The notes: a model not told the origin generated them from the sequence alone. A stretch of 64,000 nucleotides of DNA from Arcanobacterium ihumii (GCF_900604515.1 NZ_UWOS01000003.1:124001-188000); one strand, 5' to 3'. Counted from the first letter of the stretch, positions 21,281 through 31,270 are shown. A program made the numbers and translations.

Positions 21281-22005
21281 CAGTTGTACTCCCTCCGAGT
21301 GTCAGGTGGCGGAATAACAGCACCCTTGTATTCAACTGGAATACCTCCAAGTGGGTAATCTTTGCGCTGTGGATGGCCAACCCAATCATCGGGCATCGCG
21401 GACCGTGCCAAACCTGGGTGTCCATCAAAAATAATGCCCATCAAGTCAAATGCTTCGCGCTCTGGCCAGTCATCACCTGGATAAACAGGAACGATTGACG
21501 GCATATGTGGATCAGATTCCGGTGCGGTGACTTCCAAAGCGATCATGCGATTGTGAGTGATCGAGAAGAATGGGAAGTAACCGTGAAGTTCACGGCCCTT
21601 GTCCTGTGGATAGTGAACCGCTGAAACACCAAGCGACATTTCAAAGCGCAGATCCTGATCGTCGCGAAGATATCGAGCAACGTCAAGCAAGCGCTCACGT
21701 TTAATGAAGATGACTAGCTGACCGCGGTCAACTACTACTTTCTCGATGACCTCGGATTCTTCGTATCCGTCTGTCTTCGCAAGCTCAATGATCACGTCAA
21801 CGACGGCATCAAACCATCCACCGTAAGGACGAGCGGACGGTGCTGAGATCGCTACAACTTCACGCTGTCCCGAGAATCCTGTGGTGTCGCCTGAACCCTT
21901 GACGCCCCACATTCCCGAACGTGAAGTAAGAAATTCCGCTCCAACCGGTGCACCGGCGTCGGAATTTGGCTGAGGGGTTACTACCCCATCAATGTTTTCC
22001 GTCAT
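21280..22005 (-). CDS. nuoC: NADH-quinone oxidoreductase subunit C
   Basis: A 241-residue 30-kDa-type subunit. The signature [18 protein letters not shown] is present near residue 195, and the C-terminus has [18 protein letters not shown]. The N-terminal ~60 residues are a weakly conserved extension. It overlaps nuoB by four bases. Confidence 0.96.
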   Translation of the reverse strand: MTENIDGVVTPQPNSDAGAPVGAEFLTSRSGMWGVKGSGDTTGFSGQREVVAISAPSARPYGGWFDAVVDVIIELAKTDGYEESEVIEKVVVDRGQLVIFIKRERLLDVARYLRDDQDLRFEMSLGVSAVHYPQDKGRELHGYFPFFSITHNRMIALEVTAPESDPHMPSIVPVYPGDDWPEREAFDLMGIIFDGHPGLARSAMPDDWVGHPQRKDYPLGGIPVEYKGAVIPPPDTRREYN

Positions 22006-22559
22006 GCAAGGAGTCCCTTCTTCAACTCAACCGGCTCAGCCTTAAGTGCTGCTTCTTCAGCAGCACGGCACATATCGATGCGATCCTGGCCAATTGGTGC
22101 CTTCTCCATGAGCTGGTTACGAAGCTCAAACACGGCGTTAATCAACATATCCGGACGTGGTGGACAACCCGGAAGGTAGATGTCCACTGGAACAATGTGA
22201 TCAATTCCTTGGACCAACGCGTAGTTGTTGAACATTCCACCCGATGATGCACACGCACCCATCGAGATAACCCACTTTGGCTCCATGAGCTCGTCATAGA
22301 TATTGCGAACAACCGGTGCCATCTTATGGCTAACACGACCGGAAACAATCATGAGGTCAGCGTGACGTGGGGATGCACGGAAAACTTCCATGCCGATTCG
22401 AGAAGCGTCGTAGCGGACAGCACCGAACGCCATCATCTCGATTGCACAGCACGCAAGACCCATCGTCACAGGCCATGGAGAACGAGCGCGTGCCCAACCG
22501 AGCACGGCTTCCATGGTTGTGAGGCCAATTCCTTGAGGAATCTTTTCTTCTAGACCCAT
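22002..22559 (-). CDS. nuoB: NADH-quinone oxidoreductase subunit B (cluster N2)
   Basis: A 185-residue subunit holding the terminal 4Fe-4S cluster N2, which reduces menaquinone. The ligands are the adjacent pair C37-C38, C103 in [10 protein letters not shown] and C132 in LPGCPPRP. The N-terminus is short. It shares one base with nuoA. Confidence 0.97.
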   Translation of the reverse strand: MGLEEKIPQGIGLTTMEAVLGWARARSPWPVTMGLACCAIEMMAFGAVRYDASRIGMEVFRASPRHADLMIVSGRVSHKMAPVVRNIYDELMEPKWVISMGACASSGGMFNNYALVQGIDHIVPVDIYLPGCPPRPDMLINAVFELRNQLMEKAPIGQDRIDMCRAAEEAALKAEPVELKKGLLA

Positions 22560-22921
22560 TATTCACTCCATTCCAGTCCGCCACGGCGCCATTCGTAAAT
22601 GAAAGGAACCGTAATGAGGAATACAAACGTCGCCATCGCAACCAAACCGAAGAGCCCTAATTCTTCGTGGCTTACCGCCCACGGGTAGAGGAAAACAACC
22701 TCAATATCGAAGATGATGAAGGTCATTGCGGTGAGGAAGTACTTGATCGGGAAACGACCTGCTGATCCTGCATTTGGAGTTGCTTCGACTCCGCACTCGT
22801 AATTGAGGACCTTAACGCGGTTGTACTTCGTTGGACCTAAAATTGCGCTTGCGCCAAGACCGCCAAAGGCGATGACTGCAGCCGCAATAATCATCACTAA
22901 AAGTGGAATATAGGGGTTCAT
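22559..22921 (-). CDS. nuoA: NADH-quinone oxidoreductase subunit A
   Basis: A 120-residue, three-helix membrane subunit. [21 protein letters not shown] lies between helices 1 and 2, and the [13 protein letters not shown] motif follows. It is the first gene of the 14-gene operon, with a GTGGAGG ribosome site seven bases before its ATG. The 103-base gap upstream may hold the operon promoter. Confidence 0.97.
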   Translation of the reverse strand: MNPYIPLLVMIIAAAVIAFGGLGASAILGPTKYNRVKVLNYECGVEATPNAGSAGRFPIKYFLTAMTFIIFDIEVVFLYPWAVSHEELGLFGLVAMATFVFLITVPFIYEWRRGGLEWSE

Positions 22922-22951
22922 TTAGCCTCCACTTGCCATTTATTGAAACAG

Positions 22952-22993
22952 TGCGTATTTCTACGCAATAAACCACCTCTAAGCGTATCGCTT
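22952..22993 (-). other. Two small hairpins in the nuoA leader
   Basis: Reading the minus strand, AAGCG/CGCTT (22993-22981) is followed by TGCGTA, a GAAA loop and TACGCA (22967-22952). They lie between the stop of the prenyl reductase gene (23025) and nuoA. They could be a weak terminator for the upstream gene or a leader structure. A TATACT hexamer (23016-23011) just upstream may be a -10 element, but I see no convincing -35. Confidence 0.25.
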
Positions 22994-23024
22994 TGGGTAG
23001 AAAAAATCTGAGTATAGGTACAAA

Positions 23025-24311
23025 TCACGCCTTTGGCACCACCTTGGTGAGGGCGGTAATCAATCGATCCATCCAGTCGCCATCGCGTCGATCGTAGGTA
23101 TCAGACAGAAGCTTCATAACCAGTTTCATCAGCGTCGGGTGAGGTAAACCGTACTTAACGCAGATGTGCATGATTTCTGGACGCTCGATAAGAGCAGCAA
23201 AAACGCGACCCAAAGTATAGTAACCGCCGAGTTCTTCACGCATTTCTTTCGGATACTCAAGCATGACGCGATCCTGTTGACGTAAGGTCGGACGGCCCAG
23301 CGCCTGCGCGATATGTTCGGCGACGACACGTCCCGATGCCAGGGCGTAAGCAATGCCTTCACCATTGAACGGGGAAATCATTCCACCGGCGTCGCCGATC
23401 AAAGCGAGACCGTTTTCATAGTGAGGCTTGCGATTAAAAGCCATCGGGAGCGCAGCTGAGCGTAGTGACCCACGCTGGTTTTCTTCGGTGAATCCCCATT
23501 CTTCAGGGACGTTGCGCATCCACGTCTGAAAAACTTTTTTATAGTCGACGCCGGTGGGCTTAGCGGTGGAAGACAGCGATCCAAGTCCCACGTTTACTAG
23601 TCCGTCACCAACCGCAAATACCCAACCGTATCCAGGCAGAAGGTCCGATTCTCCAGCTTTTCCAGACCAAAGTTCGAGGTGCGATTCCATCATTGTGGTC
23701 GATGCCAATGGCGATTCGAAGTAGGTGCGAACCGCAACACCCATCGGGCGATTCATAATCTTTTCGCGGCCAGCTGCAGTAGCTAACCGAGCAGAAACAC
23801 CGCCAGCATCAATAACAAAACGCGCTTTGAGATCGAATTCTTCGCCACGTCCACCCTCAGTGGTTTTACGTGCACGAACACCAATTATGCGACCTGAGCG
23901 TTCATCGGTGAGCGGACCGGTGACGGTTATACCTTCACGGAGCTCAACCCCTGACTTTTGTGCAAAAGTAATGAGCTTATGATCGAGATCTATGCGAGCT
24001 CGCGCCGTGCCATAATTCGGTTGCGACGCTAAATCCGGCCATGGGACTTCAATTTCGTGCCCGCCGCCATAGGCACGCACACCATAGTTTCGAACCCAGC
24101 CTTCTTCCTCAGGAATAGCAAATCCCATCCGGATGAGTTCGGAAACTGCGCGTGGAGTCAAACCATCGCCACAGACCTTATCACGCGGAAAAGCGGACTT
24201 TTCAAGCACAACTACGTGGAGTCCATATTGTCCAAGATAGTGTGCTGCTGCTGATCCGGCAGGACCCGCACCCACGATTAGCACGTCCGCTTCCTCAGCG
24301 AAGGTCATCAT
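23025..24311 (-). CDS. Geranylgeranyl-reductase-family FAD oxidoreductase (MenJ-like)
   Basis: A 428-residue flavoprotein. The N-terminal Rossmann motif is DVLIVGAGPAGSAAAHYL, followed by VVLEKSAFPRDKVCGDGLTPRAV. The second FAD motif is LALIGDAGGMISPFNGEGIAYAL. The family saturates double bonds of isoprenoid chains. Next to menG, a long-chain prenyl synthase and the nuo operon, the best inference is partial reduction of the menaquinone side chain, as for mycobacterial MenJ. A GGAAG site precedes the tandem ATGATG start. A role in archaeal-type lipid reduction is unlikely here. Confidence 0.85.
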   Translation of the reverse strand: MMTFAEEADVLIVGAGPAGSAAAHYLGQYGLHVVVLEKSAFPRDKVCGDGLTPRAVSELIRMGFAIPEEEGWVRNYGVRAYGGGHEIEVPWPDLASQPNYGTARARIDLDHKLITFAQKSGVELREGITVTGPLTDERSGRIIGVRARKTTEGGRGEEFDLKARFVIDAGGVSARLATAAGREKIMNRPMGVAVRTYFESPLASTTMMESHLELWSGKAGESDLLPGYGWVFAVGDGLVNVGLGSLSSTAKPTGVDYKKVFQTWMRNVPEEWGFTEENQRGSLRSAALPMAFNRKPHYENGLALIGDAGGMISPFNGEGIAYALASGRVVAEHIAQALGRPTLRQQDRVMLEYPKEMREELGGYYTLGRVFAALIERPEIMHICVKYGLPHPTLMKLVMKLLSDTYDRRDGDWMDRLITALTKVVPKA

Positions 24312-24525
24312 TCACCGCTTCCAATATATTTAGCAATAAAATCACGCTATTTTGAACATACTTCCTGTGGAAGTCTACGTGGTTTTGAAAAGGGATTACA
24401 CCTAGAATTAGAAAAATTACGAAACAAAAATGTATCGTAAATAGGTATTTGGTCCTTAGGTCACATCGTCCCAAAGCTCAGGACGTTTTGTACACCCTGT
24501 CTGAGCACAACCAACACACCAAAAC

Positions 24526-25230
24526 TCACAGTGGTTTACGTGCACGATGAAGAGCAACGATCCCATTTGTAAGGTTCTTGTACTCCACAGCTTCCCAACC
24601 GGCGGAAACAATTTTTTGAGCAAGTTCTTCTTGCGTTGGCCATGACAGAATCGATTCCGCCAAGTAGTCGTAAGCAACAGCGTCGGAAGAAACTAGGTCC
24701 GAGATCGCCGGCATCGCCACGCCAAGGAAGAACTTGTAAAGATTTCGGAAAACCGAGTTGGTTGGTCTGGAGAACTCGCATACCAGCAGAGTTCCACCTG
24801 GTTTCGTTACTCGACACATTTCAACCAGAGCAACTTCCGGTTTCGAAACGTTTCTCAAACCATAGGAAATTGTGGTTGCATCAAATGAAGCATCTGCGAA
24901 AGGAAGATTCGTCGCATCGCCCTCAACAAAAGCGAGTTCTGGGTAGCGCCGTTTTCCCTCTTCGATCATTCCGCGCGAAAAATCACACGCAACAACGTCA
25001 CCACCCTGACGCGCGTAGTGCGCCGATGATGTACCCGTGCCTGCTGCGAGGTCAAGAATCTTCATTCCTGGGTATATATCCAGCGCTTGCGTCGTCGTCT
25101 TGCGCCAAACATGGACCAATCCGCCGGTGAGAACGGTGTTAGTGAGGTCATAGTTTTTTGCGACTTCGTCGAACATTCCCGATACATCATCGGGATTTTT
25201 TGTAAGTGTAGCTCGCTTCATATTAAGCAT
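24526..25230 (-). CDS. menG: Demethylmenaquinone methyltransferase
   Basis: A 234-residue class I SAM methyltransferase of the UbiE/MenG family, which catalyses the last methylation to menaquinone. Motif I is ILDLAAGTGTSSAHYA. MenG-type signatures are VSGMFDEVAKNYDLTN near the N-terminus and TTISYGLRNVSKPEVALVEMCRVTKPGG. It starts at ATG 25230 (a second ATG at 25221 is possible). It is divergent from menF with only 31 bases between starts, so the two promoters must overlap coding sequence or each other. The 214-base gap to the reductase gene contains no gene and no clear terminator. Confidence 0.94.
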   Translation of the reverse strand: MLNMKRATLTKNPDDVSGMFDEVAKNYDLTNTVLTGGLVHVWRKTTTQALDIYPGMKILDLAAGTGTSSAHYARQGGDVVACDFSRGMIEEGKRRYPELAFVEGDATNLPFADASFDATTISYGLRNVSKPEVALVEMCRVTKPGGTLLVCEFSRPTNSVFRNLYKFFLGVAMPAISDLVSSDAVAYDYLAESILSWPTQEELAQKIVSAGWEAVEYKNLTNGIVALHRARKPL

Positions 25231-25261
25231 TTAACCACTATCCGACGTAACATCGTTATTT

Positions 25262-26659
25262 GTGTTGACCATTCCACATCTACGTTCGCAGACCTCTGCA
25301 CTTCCATTTCTGCCTAAGCTCGAGGACCTATTCACCTCACCTAGGCAGCAACTTGCATGGATTCATGGAGAGGACGGCTTCGTTGCGGCCGGTACCGCCG
25401 CTCGGAAAGACTACACTCCAGCGTCGTCCGATTCATCAACCGCGCGCTTCGAGGCATTGACGCAGTGGTGGCAAGCCCTTGAGGACGACGCCGAGGTACG
25501 CGACGAAGTTCGCACCATTGGTACCGGTCTTCTTGCGTTTGGATCGTTTAGTTTCGCACCTCATTCACCTGCTGGTTCATCGCTTATCGTGCCACAAGTT
25601 TTGGTTGGCCGTCGTCAAGGCAAAGCTTGGCTCACGATCATTGGTCCAATCGACGACGACGTATTCAACACTTTGGCACCGGAGGCTCAGGCTCTCTTAG
25701 ATGCAGTTTTGAAGAGAGAGCATCAAGAATATGGTGAGTTCACCGTCGATTCAGTGGAAGAAATTCCCGATGTTCTCGAGTGGCAGGCCCAGGTCGAACG
25801 TGCTTCTCAAACCATTCGCGCTGGCGAAGCAGACAAAATTGTTCTTTCCCGGACGCTTGCTTTGCACACGTCTACTCAGATTGACGAGCGGCAGATTCTT
25901 TCGCGCTTACATCAGAAGTATCCATCTACGTGGATTTTCGCAATTGATGGGCTGATTGGCGCCAGCCCAGAGATGTTGGCGGCGTCGGCAGCAATCATTG
26001 ATGATTCACCGTTATCTGGCACCGAAGGGAACAAGGTTTTTGCACGCGTCCTAGCAGGCACGTTACCGATTCAGCAAAACTCTGATCCCGCAACTGGATC
26101 TTCGCTTTCGCATAATGCCTACTCTCACGCCGAACTCGATGAGAAGTCACGTCTATTGACTGCTTCAGAAAAGGATCAGTTAGAACACCAGGTGGCCGTC
26201 GAGTCCGTGGTTTCTACTTTGACTAAAGTTGGCAAAGTAGAAACCAGTGGAACTTTCGTTCTCACCCTTCCAAATGTTTTGCACTTGGCTACAGACGTAG
26301 TTGCTGACCTCTTCGATTCGTCGTCGATCATCGACATCGCCGGTTTGCTCCACCCAACTGCTGCGCTCGGTGGATCGCCTAAAGACGCCGTGCTAGAAAT
26401 TATTGACACCATCGAAGTAACTGATCGTGACCGCTACGGAGCGCCGGTAGGTTGGATTTCTTCGGGTAACTTCGGCCAATGGTGCGTGGCGCTACGCTGT
26501 GCTCGAATAGATTCGAACAACACTGCACGCGCATGGGCTGGTGGCGGCATTATGGGAGATTCTGTCCCATCAATTGAACTCGCTGAAACAGAAGCTAAGT
26601 TCGAGCCGGTTATGGACGCCTTCCAGATTACTGACTTCTATGATTCCACACGTAAATGA
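25262..26659 (+). CDS. menF: Isochorismate synthase
   Basis: A 465-residue chorismate-binding enzyme that converts chorismate to isochorismate, the first committed step of menaquinone synthesis. Conserved parts are ELDEKSRLLTASEKDQLEHQ, HPTAALGGSPKDAVLE and DRYGAPVGWISSGNFGQWCVALRCA. The last covers the catalytic C-terminal core. The start is GTG 25262. Its stop lies inside the left arm of a strong hairpin shared with the convergent htrA gene. A siderophore or salicylate role is less likely given the men neighbours. Confidence 0.92.
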   Translation: MLTIPHLRSQTSALPFLPKLEDLFTSPRQQLAWIHGEDGFVAAGTAARKDYTPASSDSSTARFEALTQWWQALEDDAEVRDEVRTIGTGLLAFGSFSFAPHSPAGSSLIVPQVLVGRRQGKAWLTIIGPIDDDVFNTLAPEAQALLDAVLKREHQEYGEFTVDSVEEIPDVLEWQAQVERASQTIRAGEADKIVLSRTLALHTSTQIDERQILSRLHQKYPSTWIFAIDGLIGASPEMLAASAAIIDDSPLSGTEGNKVFARVLAGTLPIQQNSDPATGSSLSHNAYSHAELDEKSRLLTASEKDQLEHQVAVESVVSTLTKVGKVETSGTFVLTLPNVLHLATDVVADLFDSSSIIDIAGLLHPTAALGGSPKDAVLEIIDTIEVTDRDRYGAPVGWISSGNFGQWCVALRCARIDSNNTARAWAGGGIMGDSVPSIELAETEAKFEPVMDAFQITDFYDSTRK

Positions 26660-26701
26660 CGGTGGTAAGACTCATTCGTAAAGTGTCTCACCACCGTCAT
26701 T
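26655..26701. terminator. Bidirectional terminator between menF and htrA
   Basis: AATGACGGTGGT at 26655-26666 pairs perfectly with ACCACCGTCATT at 26690-26701, with extra partial pairing (AAGAC/GTCTC) inside. The menF stop codon overlaps the left arm. There is no strong T-run on either side, but the stem and the convergent position support termination. Confidence 0.7.
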
Positions 26702-26735
26702 AGGCATTGGCACAGGCCATGCAAACCATTAAAAT

Positions 26736-28301
26736 TTAGCGTTGCTGGCTATCTGGCCGAGTTGCCAAAGTGACATCAACTTCCTGCAAATCACCATTGC
26801 GCTCAAAGGTTACTGTGACTTTGTCTCCCGACTTGTATTGGCGGGTGTAGCCAGTAAGAGCCGCCGATGACGCAACCGGATTTCCATTAATGGCAGTAAT
26901 AACATCACCAACTTGGATATTTGCTTTTGCGGCAGGAGTCCCTTGTTCTACCGACTTAACCTCAGCGCCAAGCTTGGACGTTCCCTTAAATTCAGCAACA
27001 CCGTCCGCGATTGTTACCCCAAGGAAAGCATGCTCGGCGCTACCCTTTTCCACAAGCTGCTTAGCAACGTTTTCGGCAAGATTGATCGGAATTGCAAAAC
27101 CAAGACCAATTGAACCTGACTGGGCAGATCCACCACCCGAAAGACTTGCAATCGACGAAGCAATACCGATCACTCTACCGTTCGCATCGAACACGGGACC
27201 GCCAGAATTTCCTGGGTTTACCGCTGCATCAATCTGAATGGCATTCGTGACCACTCGAGTCTGCGCGCCGGTTTGTTCGTTTGCGCCGGACGTTTGCACT
27301 GGGCGGTTAAGAGCCGAAACAATTCCCGTGGTCATGGTTGAAGAAAGCCCAAGTGGATTACCAATTGCGGCAATATTATCCCCGACTCGTACCTTCGACG
27401 AATCGCCCAGCGTGGCAACAGTTAAGTCCTTTGGAGCATTATTCAAGGCAATCACAGCTAAGTCGGTTGCCGGATCTTTACCAACTACTTTGGCATCAAA
27501 AACACGTCCATCAGCCAAAGTAACCATTAGTTTCTCCGCGCCAGCCACCACATGGTTATTGGTAAGGATATGGCCCTTTTCATCAAAAATAACACCAGAT
27601 CCAGCGGCTTCCCCTCTCCCGGTGTTCGCATTAATGGCAACGACGGACGGGCCAACCGCGTCAGAAACCGCCTGCCAATTCGGCGCGGCACCTTTGCTAT
27701 CCACAACTGGTTTAACCTCAGGTTTGTGTTGGACCATGGAAGCTGGCCGAGAACCTTCGTAGCGGAGCGTCATAGCTCCGACACCGATACCTCCACCTGC
27801 AAGAGCAGCAATAACTGAAGCAGCTACAAGCGCTGACCACCCCGGACGCGATTTTTTTCGTGACTTCGACTCGTTTTCAACAACGCCGCCGGCGCCCGGT
27901 CCAAAAGTTGAAGGATTGCCAAAGGTATGGGTGGCTGGTTCGTTACTGAAATTATTAGTGGCTGAACCATCACCGAAGCTAGTAGTTGGAGGATTAAAAG
28001 AGCTTGAGCTTTCCGTTGGAGAACCCAGATTTCCGCCCGAGTACGAACTAGAACCAAATGGTGGCACAGCGGATTGTGGCATAACTGGTGGCCGGGGCGC
28101 ATTAGCTGGTGGCGCTGGCGCAACGGGAGTTTGCGTCGTCGGAGCTGAGGCTTCTGAACCAAATTTAACTGGCTCTGTAACCACTTCGCCGTCAGGACGG
28201 TAATTTGCAATCACTGGACGCTGTGAAACCTCACGTCGCTCACTCGGAAACTGAGGCTCGCCCTGGACGTCCTTCTCAATCATGTTCTCTTCGTTCGACA
28301 T
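26736..28301 (-). CDS. HtrA/DegP-type membrane serine protease with PDZ domain
   Basis: 521 residues. Residues 1-150 are a cytoplasmic Pro/Ser/Asn/Gly-rich tail, and a membrane segment spans about 155-178. The trypsin-like domain has the triad H250 (TNNHVVAG), D280 (ATDLAVIAL) and S366 (NPGNSGGPVF). A PDZ domain covers about 410-510 (FLGVTIADG, VGDVITAINGNPV). It is an envelope quality-control or processing protease of the S1C family, like mycobacterial HtrA-type proteins. It lies 137 bases downstream of menD on the same strand with its own GAGGAAG ribosome site, so it is probably transcribed separately. It has no known function in the surrounding menaquinone pathway. Confidence 0.93.
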   Translation of the reverse strand: MSNEENMIEKDVQGEPQFPSERREVSQRPVIANYRPDGEVVTEPVKFGSEASAPTTQTPVAPAPPANAPRPPVMPQSAVPPFGSSSYSGGNLGSPTESSSSFNPPTTSFGDGSATNNFSNEPATHTFGNPSTFGPGAGGVVENESKSRKKSRPGWSALVAASVIAALAGGGIGVGAMTLRYEGSRPASMVQHKPEVKPVVDSKGAAPNWQAVSDAVGPSVVAINANTGRGEAAGSGVIFDEKGHILTNNHVVAGAEKLMVTLADGRVFDAKVVGKDPATDLAVIALNNAPKDLTVATLGDSSKVRVGDNIAAIGNPLGLSSTMTTGIVSALNRPVQTSGANEQTGAQTRVVTNAIQIDAAVNPGNSGGPVFDANGRVIGIASSIASLSGGGSAQSGSIGLGFAIPINLAENVAKQLVEKGSAEHAFLGVTIADGVAEFKGTSKLGAEVKSVEQGTPAAKANIQVGDVITAINGNPVASSAALTGYTRQYKSGDKVTVTFERNGDLQEVDVTLATRPDSQQR

Positions 28302-28438
28302 ATCCTTACTTCCTCAAAACATTTTGTTTGCGTGGTTTGGGAAAATACCCACCACTACTAGTTTCCTGACTGATATCACTAGCAAACCATCCCTAGCTTC
28401 ACACTCCTTGGGATGTTTCTGGACATTTCCTGGAAAGA

Positions 28439-30088
28439 TTATGCTTGGAGCATATTCACGATTCGCGAACGCAGATCCGATCGCTTACCACGCATAATAC
28501 CCACTTCCTCACGTGGAAGGTTAACAACAAACACTTCAATACCGCCGGTAAACTCATCTAATTCATCATGAAGAGTGAGCGGGTCTCCTGACGCGATCCT
28601 GCACGTCATATCCACACCCAGCGCCTTGACATACTTGACGTAATCAAAGGTCTTTTCGGTACGAAATACCCGATCAAATACTTCAGTATCCCCTGCACCG
28701 TACTCCAAGGTCGCGAAAAGCGAACCACCGGCATCGTTAATCACAACAACCTGAATGTCTGGCAAGCGTGCCTGGTTGGATGTCTTTACCAAAGCACCTA
28801 AATCATGGATAAACGTCAAATCTCCTACGACGACGCGCACCGGTTCTTTTTTCGCCAGGGCCATTCCGATCGCAGTCGATACCGTTCCATCAATCCCCGC
28901 TAAACCGCGGTTTGCAGAAAACACTTTCCCCGGGCAATCTCCGTAGAGGTTCACCTCACGAATGATCGACGAAGCTCCGAGCATCGTAGTAATCGACGAC
29001 TGTGAAATTGCTCTAGCAATTGCTGGGAAACCGAGCTTCCATTCTTCTTTGTGGAGATAGCGACGCACCTTGGTCGATGCCACTTCCCACTCCCTAAACC
29101 TTTGCGGATCAATAGTGAGCCAAGCTGGAAGAGATTCGAGATCAACAACCTGAGCAGCATTTCCCGAGACATCGGTATAACTCGGCTGATCATCCATCAC
29201 AACTACTTCTACCTCTGCGTTTGCAAGGAGTCTTGAAACTTCACGGGTAAGAGTCGGATGTCCAATTACCACAGCGCGTTCAACACAGTTGCCCAGTGCA
29301 GAACTTAGCAAAATCGGGTGGGAAGTAACTGCCTGCGGAAGGCAACGAAGCGAACTCGAAGGTTCAGCCAAGACTGGAATTAAACCGATTGTTTCTCCGA
29401 ACGCTTGAGCTTGCGCAGGAGACGCAACCACTTGAGATGGACCAGCAACGATAACCGTACGCTTCGCCGGCATATCGGTTGGTTTTTGCAAGGGACCACC
29501 TTCTACATTTCCCAGTTCGTGGACCGAACCCCACTCTGATTCCGGAACCAGCGGATCACGGAACGCAAGGTTGATATGCACCGGACCACAACCGCGACCA
29601 CCGGCAAATCCCTCTCCCTTTGCAATACGGCAAGTGCGCACCAACTGATTTTTCAAAGAATTTTCGCTAGGCAGATCAGTGGGAAGGTCCACGGAGTGAA
29701 GAACCGAACCAGCTAAAACCGCACAATGATTAGTCGTCTGAGTAGCTCGAACACCTCGCATTTCATGTGGACGATCCGCCGTCAGGAACACAATTGGAAT
29801 TGCGCTGTGCAACGCTTCTTCGGCTGCCGGGTGGAGATTAGCGACGGCGGAGCCTGACGTCGTCACCACTGCCGCGGGCACACCTTCCTTACCAAATCCC
29901 AAGGCAACGAAACCTGCAACACGTTCGTCGGTCTCTATGTGGAGATCCACAACTCCGGCATGTTCCGCCTGCGCCAGTGCAATCGCAAGCGGCGCAGACC
30001 TTGAACCTGGGCACAGAATGAAAGTGGAAATACCTTCCCTGACCAAGCACTCGATCGTCGTTCTTGCAGTAACAGTTGAAGAATTCAT
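28439..30088 (-). CDS. menD: SEPHCHC synthase
   Basis: About 549 residues from ATG 30088 (MNSSTVTARTTIECLVREG). A ThDP-dependent enzyme that adds 2-oxoglutarate-derived succinic semialdehyde to isochorismate. FILCPGSRSAPLAIAL is the N-terminal signature, and GDLTFIHDLGALV contains the ThDP/metal motif. The frame is open 36 codons further upstream into menC, but that extension does not look like MenD, so the shorter start is preferred. The gap to menC is then 55 bases. Confidence 0.94.
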   Translation of the reverse strand: MNSSTVTARTTIECLVREGISTFILCPGSRSAPLAIALAQAEHAGVVDLHIETDERVAGFVALGFGKEGVPAAVVTTSGSAVANLHPAAEEALHSAIPIVFLTADRPHEMRGVRATQTTNHCAVLAGSVLHSVDLPTDLPSENSLKNQLVRTCRIAKGEGFAGGRGCGPVHINLAFRDPLVPESEWGSVHELGNVEGGPLQKPTDMPAKRTVIVAGPSQVVASPAQAQAFGETIGLIPVLAEPSSSLRCLPQAVTSHPILLSSALGNCVERAVVIGHPTLTREVSRLLANAEVEVVVMDDQPSYTDVSGNAAQVVDLESLPAWLTIDPQRFREWEVASTKVRRYLHKEEWKLGFPAIARAISQSSITTMLGASSIIREVNLYGDCPGKVFSANRGLAGIDGTVSTAIGMALAKKEPVRVVVGDLTFIHDLGALVKTSNQARLPDIQVVVINDAGGSLFATLEYGAGDTEVFDRVFRTEKTFDYVKYVKALGVDMTCRIASGDPLTLHDELDEFTGGIEVFVVNLPREEVGIMRGKRSDLRSRIVNMLQA

Positions 30089-30143
30089 TTTCTTACGTCC
30101 AATAAAATCTTTGTTCTCAATTGTCGTTCTTCCGGATGTTGTT

Positions 30144-31208
30144 TCATAAATCCGGCCACCTAATAACCGAATCTCTTGCGATAAAGCCATCGTCAACCAC
30201 TATCTGCCACATTTTCTTAATACGACCTCTCCATTTTTCGGTGGTCTCCTTGCTCGTACAAGCATGAATCCGCTCTAGGTCCGGTTCCACCTCACGAATT
30301 TTTATCGCGCCGTTTCGAGCTTTTAAGGGCTCTGAGGTCACATCAAATTTCAGCAACGAAGCAGTCCCTAAACCGCAGGCGTGATTGAGTTCGCAAAGAG
30401 CGCCAGCAAGCCCGAGTCCAGCACGCAAGCCTACCGATGATTCAAGGGCAGACGAAACCACCACCGGCATTTCAAGTTCGTGGATAAGTTCCAAAGCAGC
30501 TCGTACCCCACCAAGCGGTTGATTTTTCAATACCACCACATCTGCCGCTTCTTTTTCTTTCACCAAGAATGGATCTTCTGCGCGGCGAATTGATTCGTCG
30601 GCGGCAATAGGAACCTCGACCTTCCTCCTAACCGTGGCAAGATCATCGACATCCATCACAGGTTGTTCAACATACTCCAGCCCACACGCAGCTTCGTCAT
30701 AGCGCGGAATCAGCTCAATCGCCTGATCTAGATCCCATCTACCATTGACATCAATTCGAATTTTCGACTTTGGACCAAGTGCCTCACGTACCGCTCGCAA
30801 CCGAGCCAGATCGTCGTCGGCACTGTGACCCTGATCGGCAACTTTGACTTTTGCCGTTGTTGCCCCCAGACCTTGGGCGAAACGGTACGCCTCCTGCGGC
30901 CCAACAGCGGGCACGGTAACGTTCACTGGGATTTGCATACGCTCTGGCGCAGGTAAACCTCGCACAGCATGATCGAGTGCTCCGAATAACCAGCGTGCCG
31001 AATAGGCATCGTCGTAATCCCAAAAAGGTGAAACCTCTGCCCAACCGGCGGCACCCCTCAATAACACCCCTGAGCGGTTCGTTATCCCGCGAAATCTCGT
31101 CACTAAAGGCAACTCGTAAACGTAAGCATCAACCTCTACAGTTTCCTGACGGAGCTCATCGAAAACTTGAGGACGGAAAACTGATTCAAAGAAACGTGCG
31201 GACTTCAC
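30144..31208 (-). CDS. menC: o-Succinylbenzoate synthase
   Basis: A 354-residue enolase-superfamily enzyme that dehydrates SHCHC to OSB. TTAKVKVADQG carries the catalytic Lys pair region. Metal ligands appear in IRIDVNGRWD, LEYVEQPVMD and VPIAADESIRR, and VVVLKNQPLGG carries the second Lys. The only in-frame start at the upstream end is GTG 31208, which gives about 25 residues before the family-like VYELPLVTRFRG. It has no clear ribosome site. It is divergent from menB with a 62-base gap. Confidence 0.92.
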   Translation of the reverse strand: MKSARFFESVFRPQVFDELRQETVEVDAYVYELPLVTRFRGITNRSGVLLRGAAGWAEVSPFWDYDDAYSARWLFGALDHAVRGLPAPERMQIPVNVTVPAVGPQEAYRFAQGLGATTAKVKVADQGHSADDDLARLRAVREALGPKSKIRIDVNGRWDLDQAIELIPRYDEAACGLEYVEQPVMDVDDLATVRRKVEVPIAADESIRRAEDPFLVKEKEAADVVVLKNQPLGGVRAALELIHELEMPVVVSSALESSVGLRAGLGLAGALCELNHACGLGTASLLKFDVTSEPLKARNGAIKIREVEPDLERIHACTSKETTEKWRGRIKKMWQIVVDDGFIARDSVIRWPDL

Positions 31209-31270
31209 ATAGTCAAGGATAATTGCAACGCGATGCGAATGCGTAGCGAGTTAGGTGGCACAATGAAAGT

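Noticed and set aside
30089-30196. 36-codon N-terminal extension of menD into menC
   Set aside because: The extension has no MenD similarity, while ATG 30088 gives a normal MenD N-terminus and a normal gap to menC.
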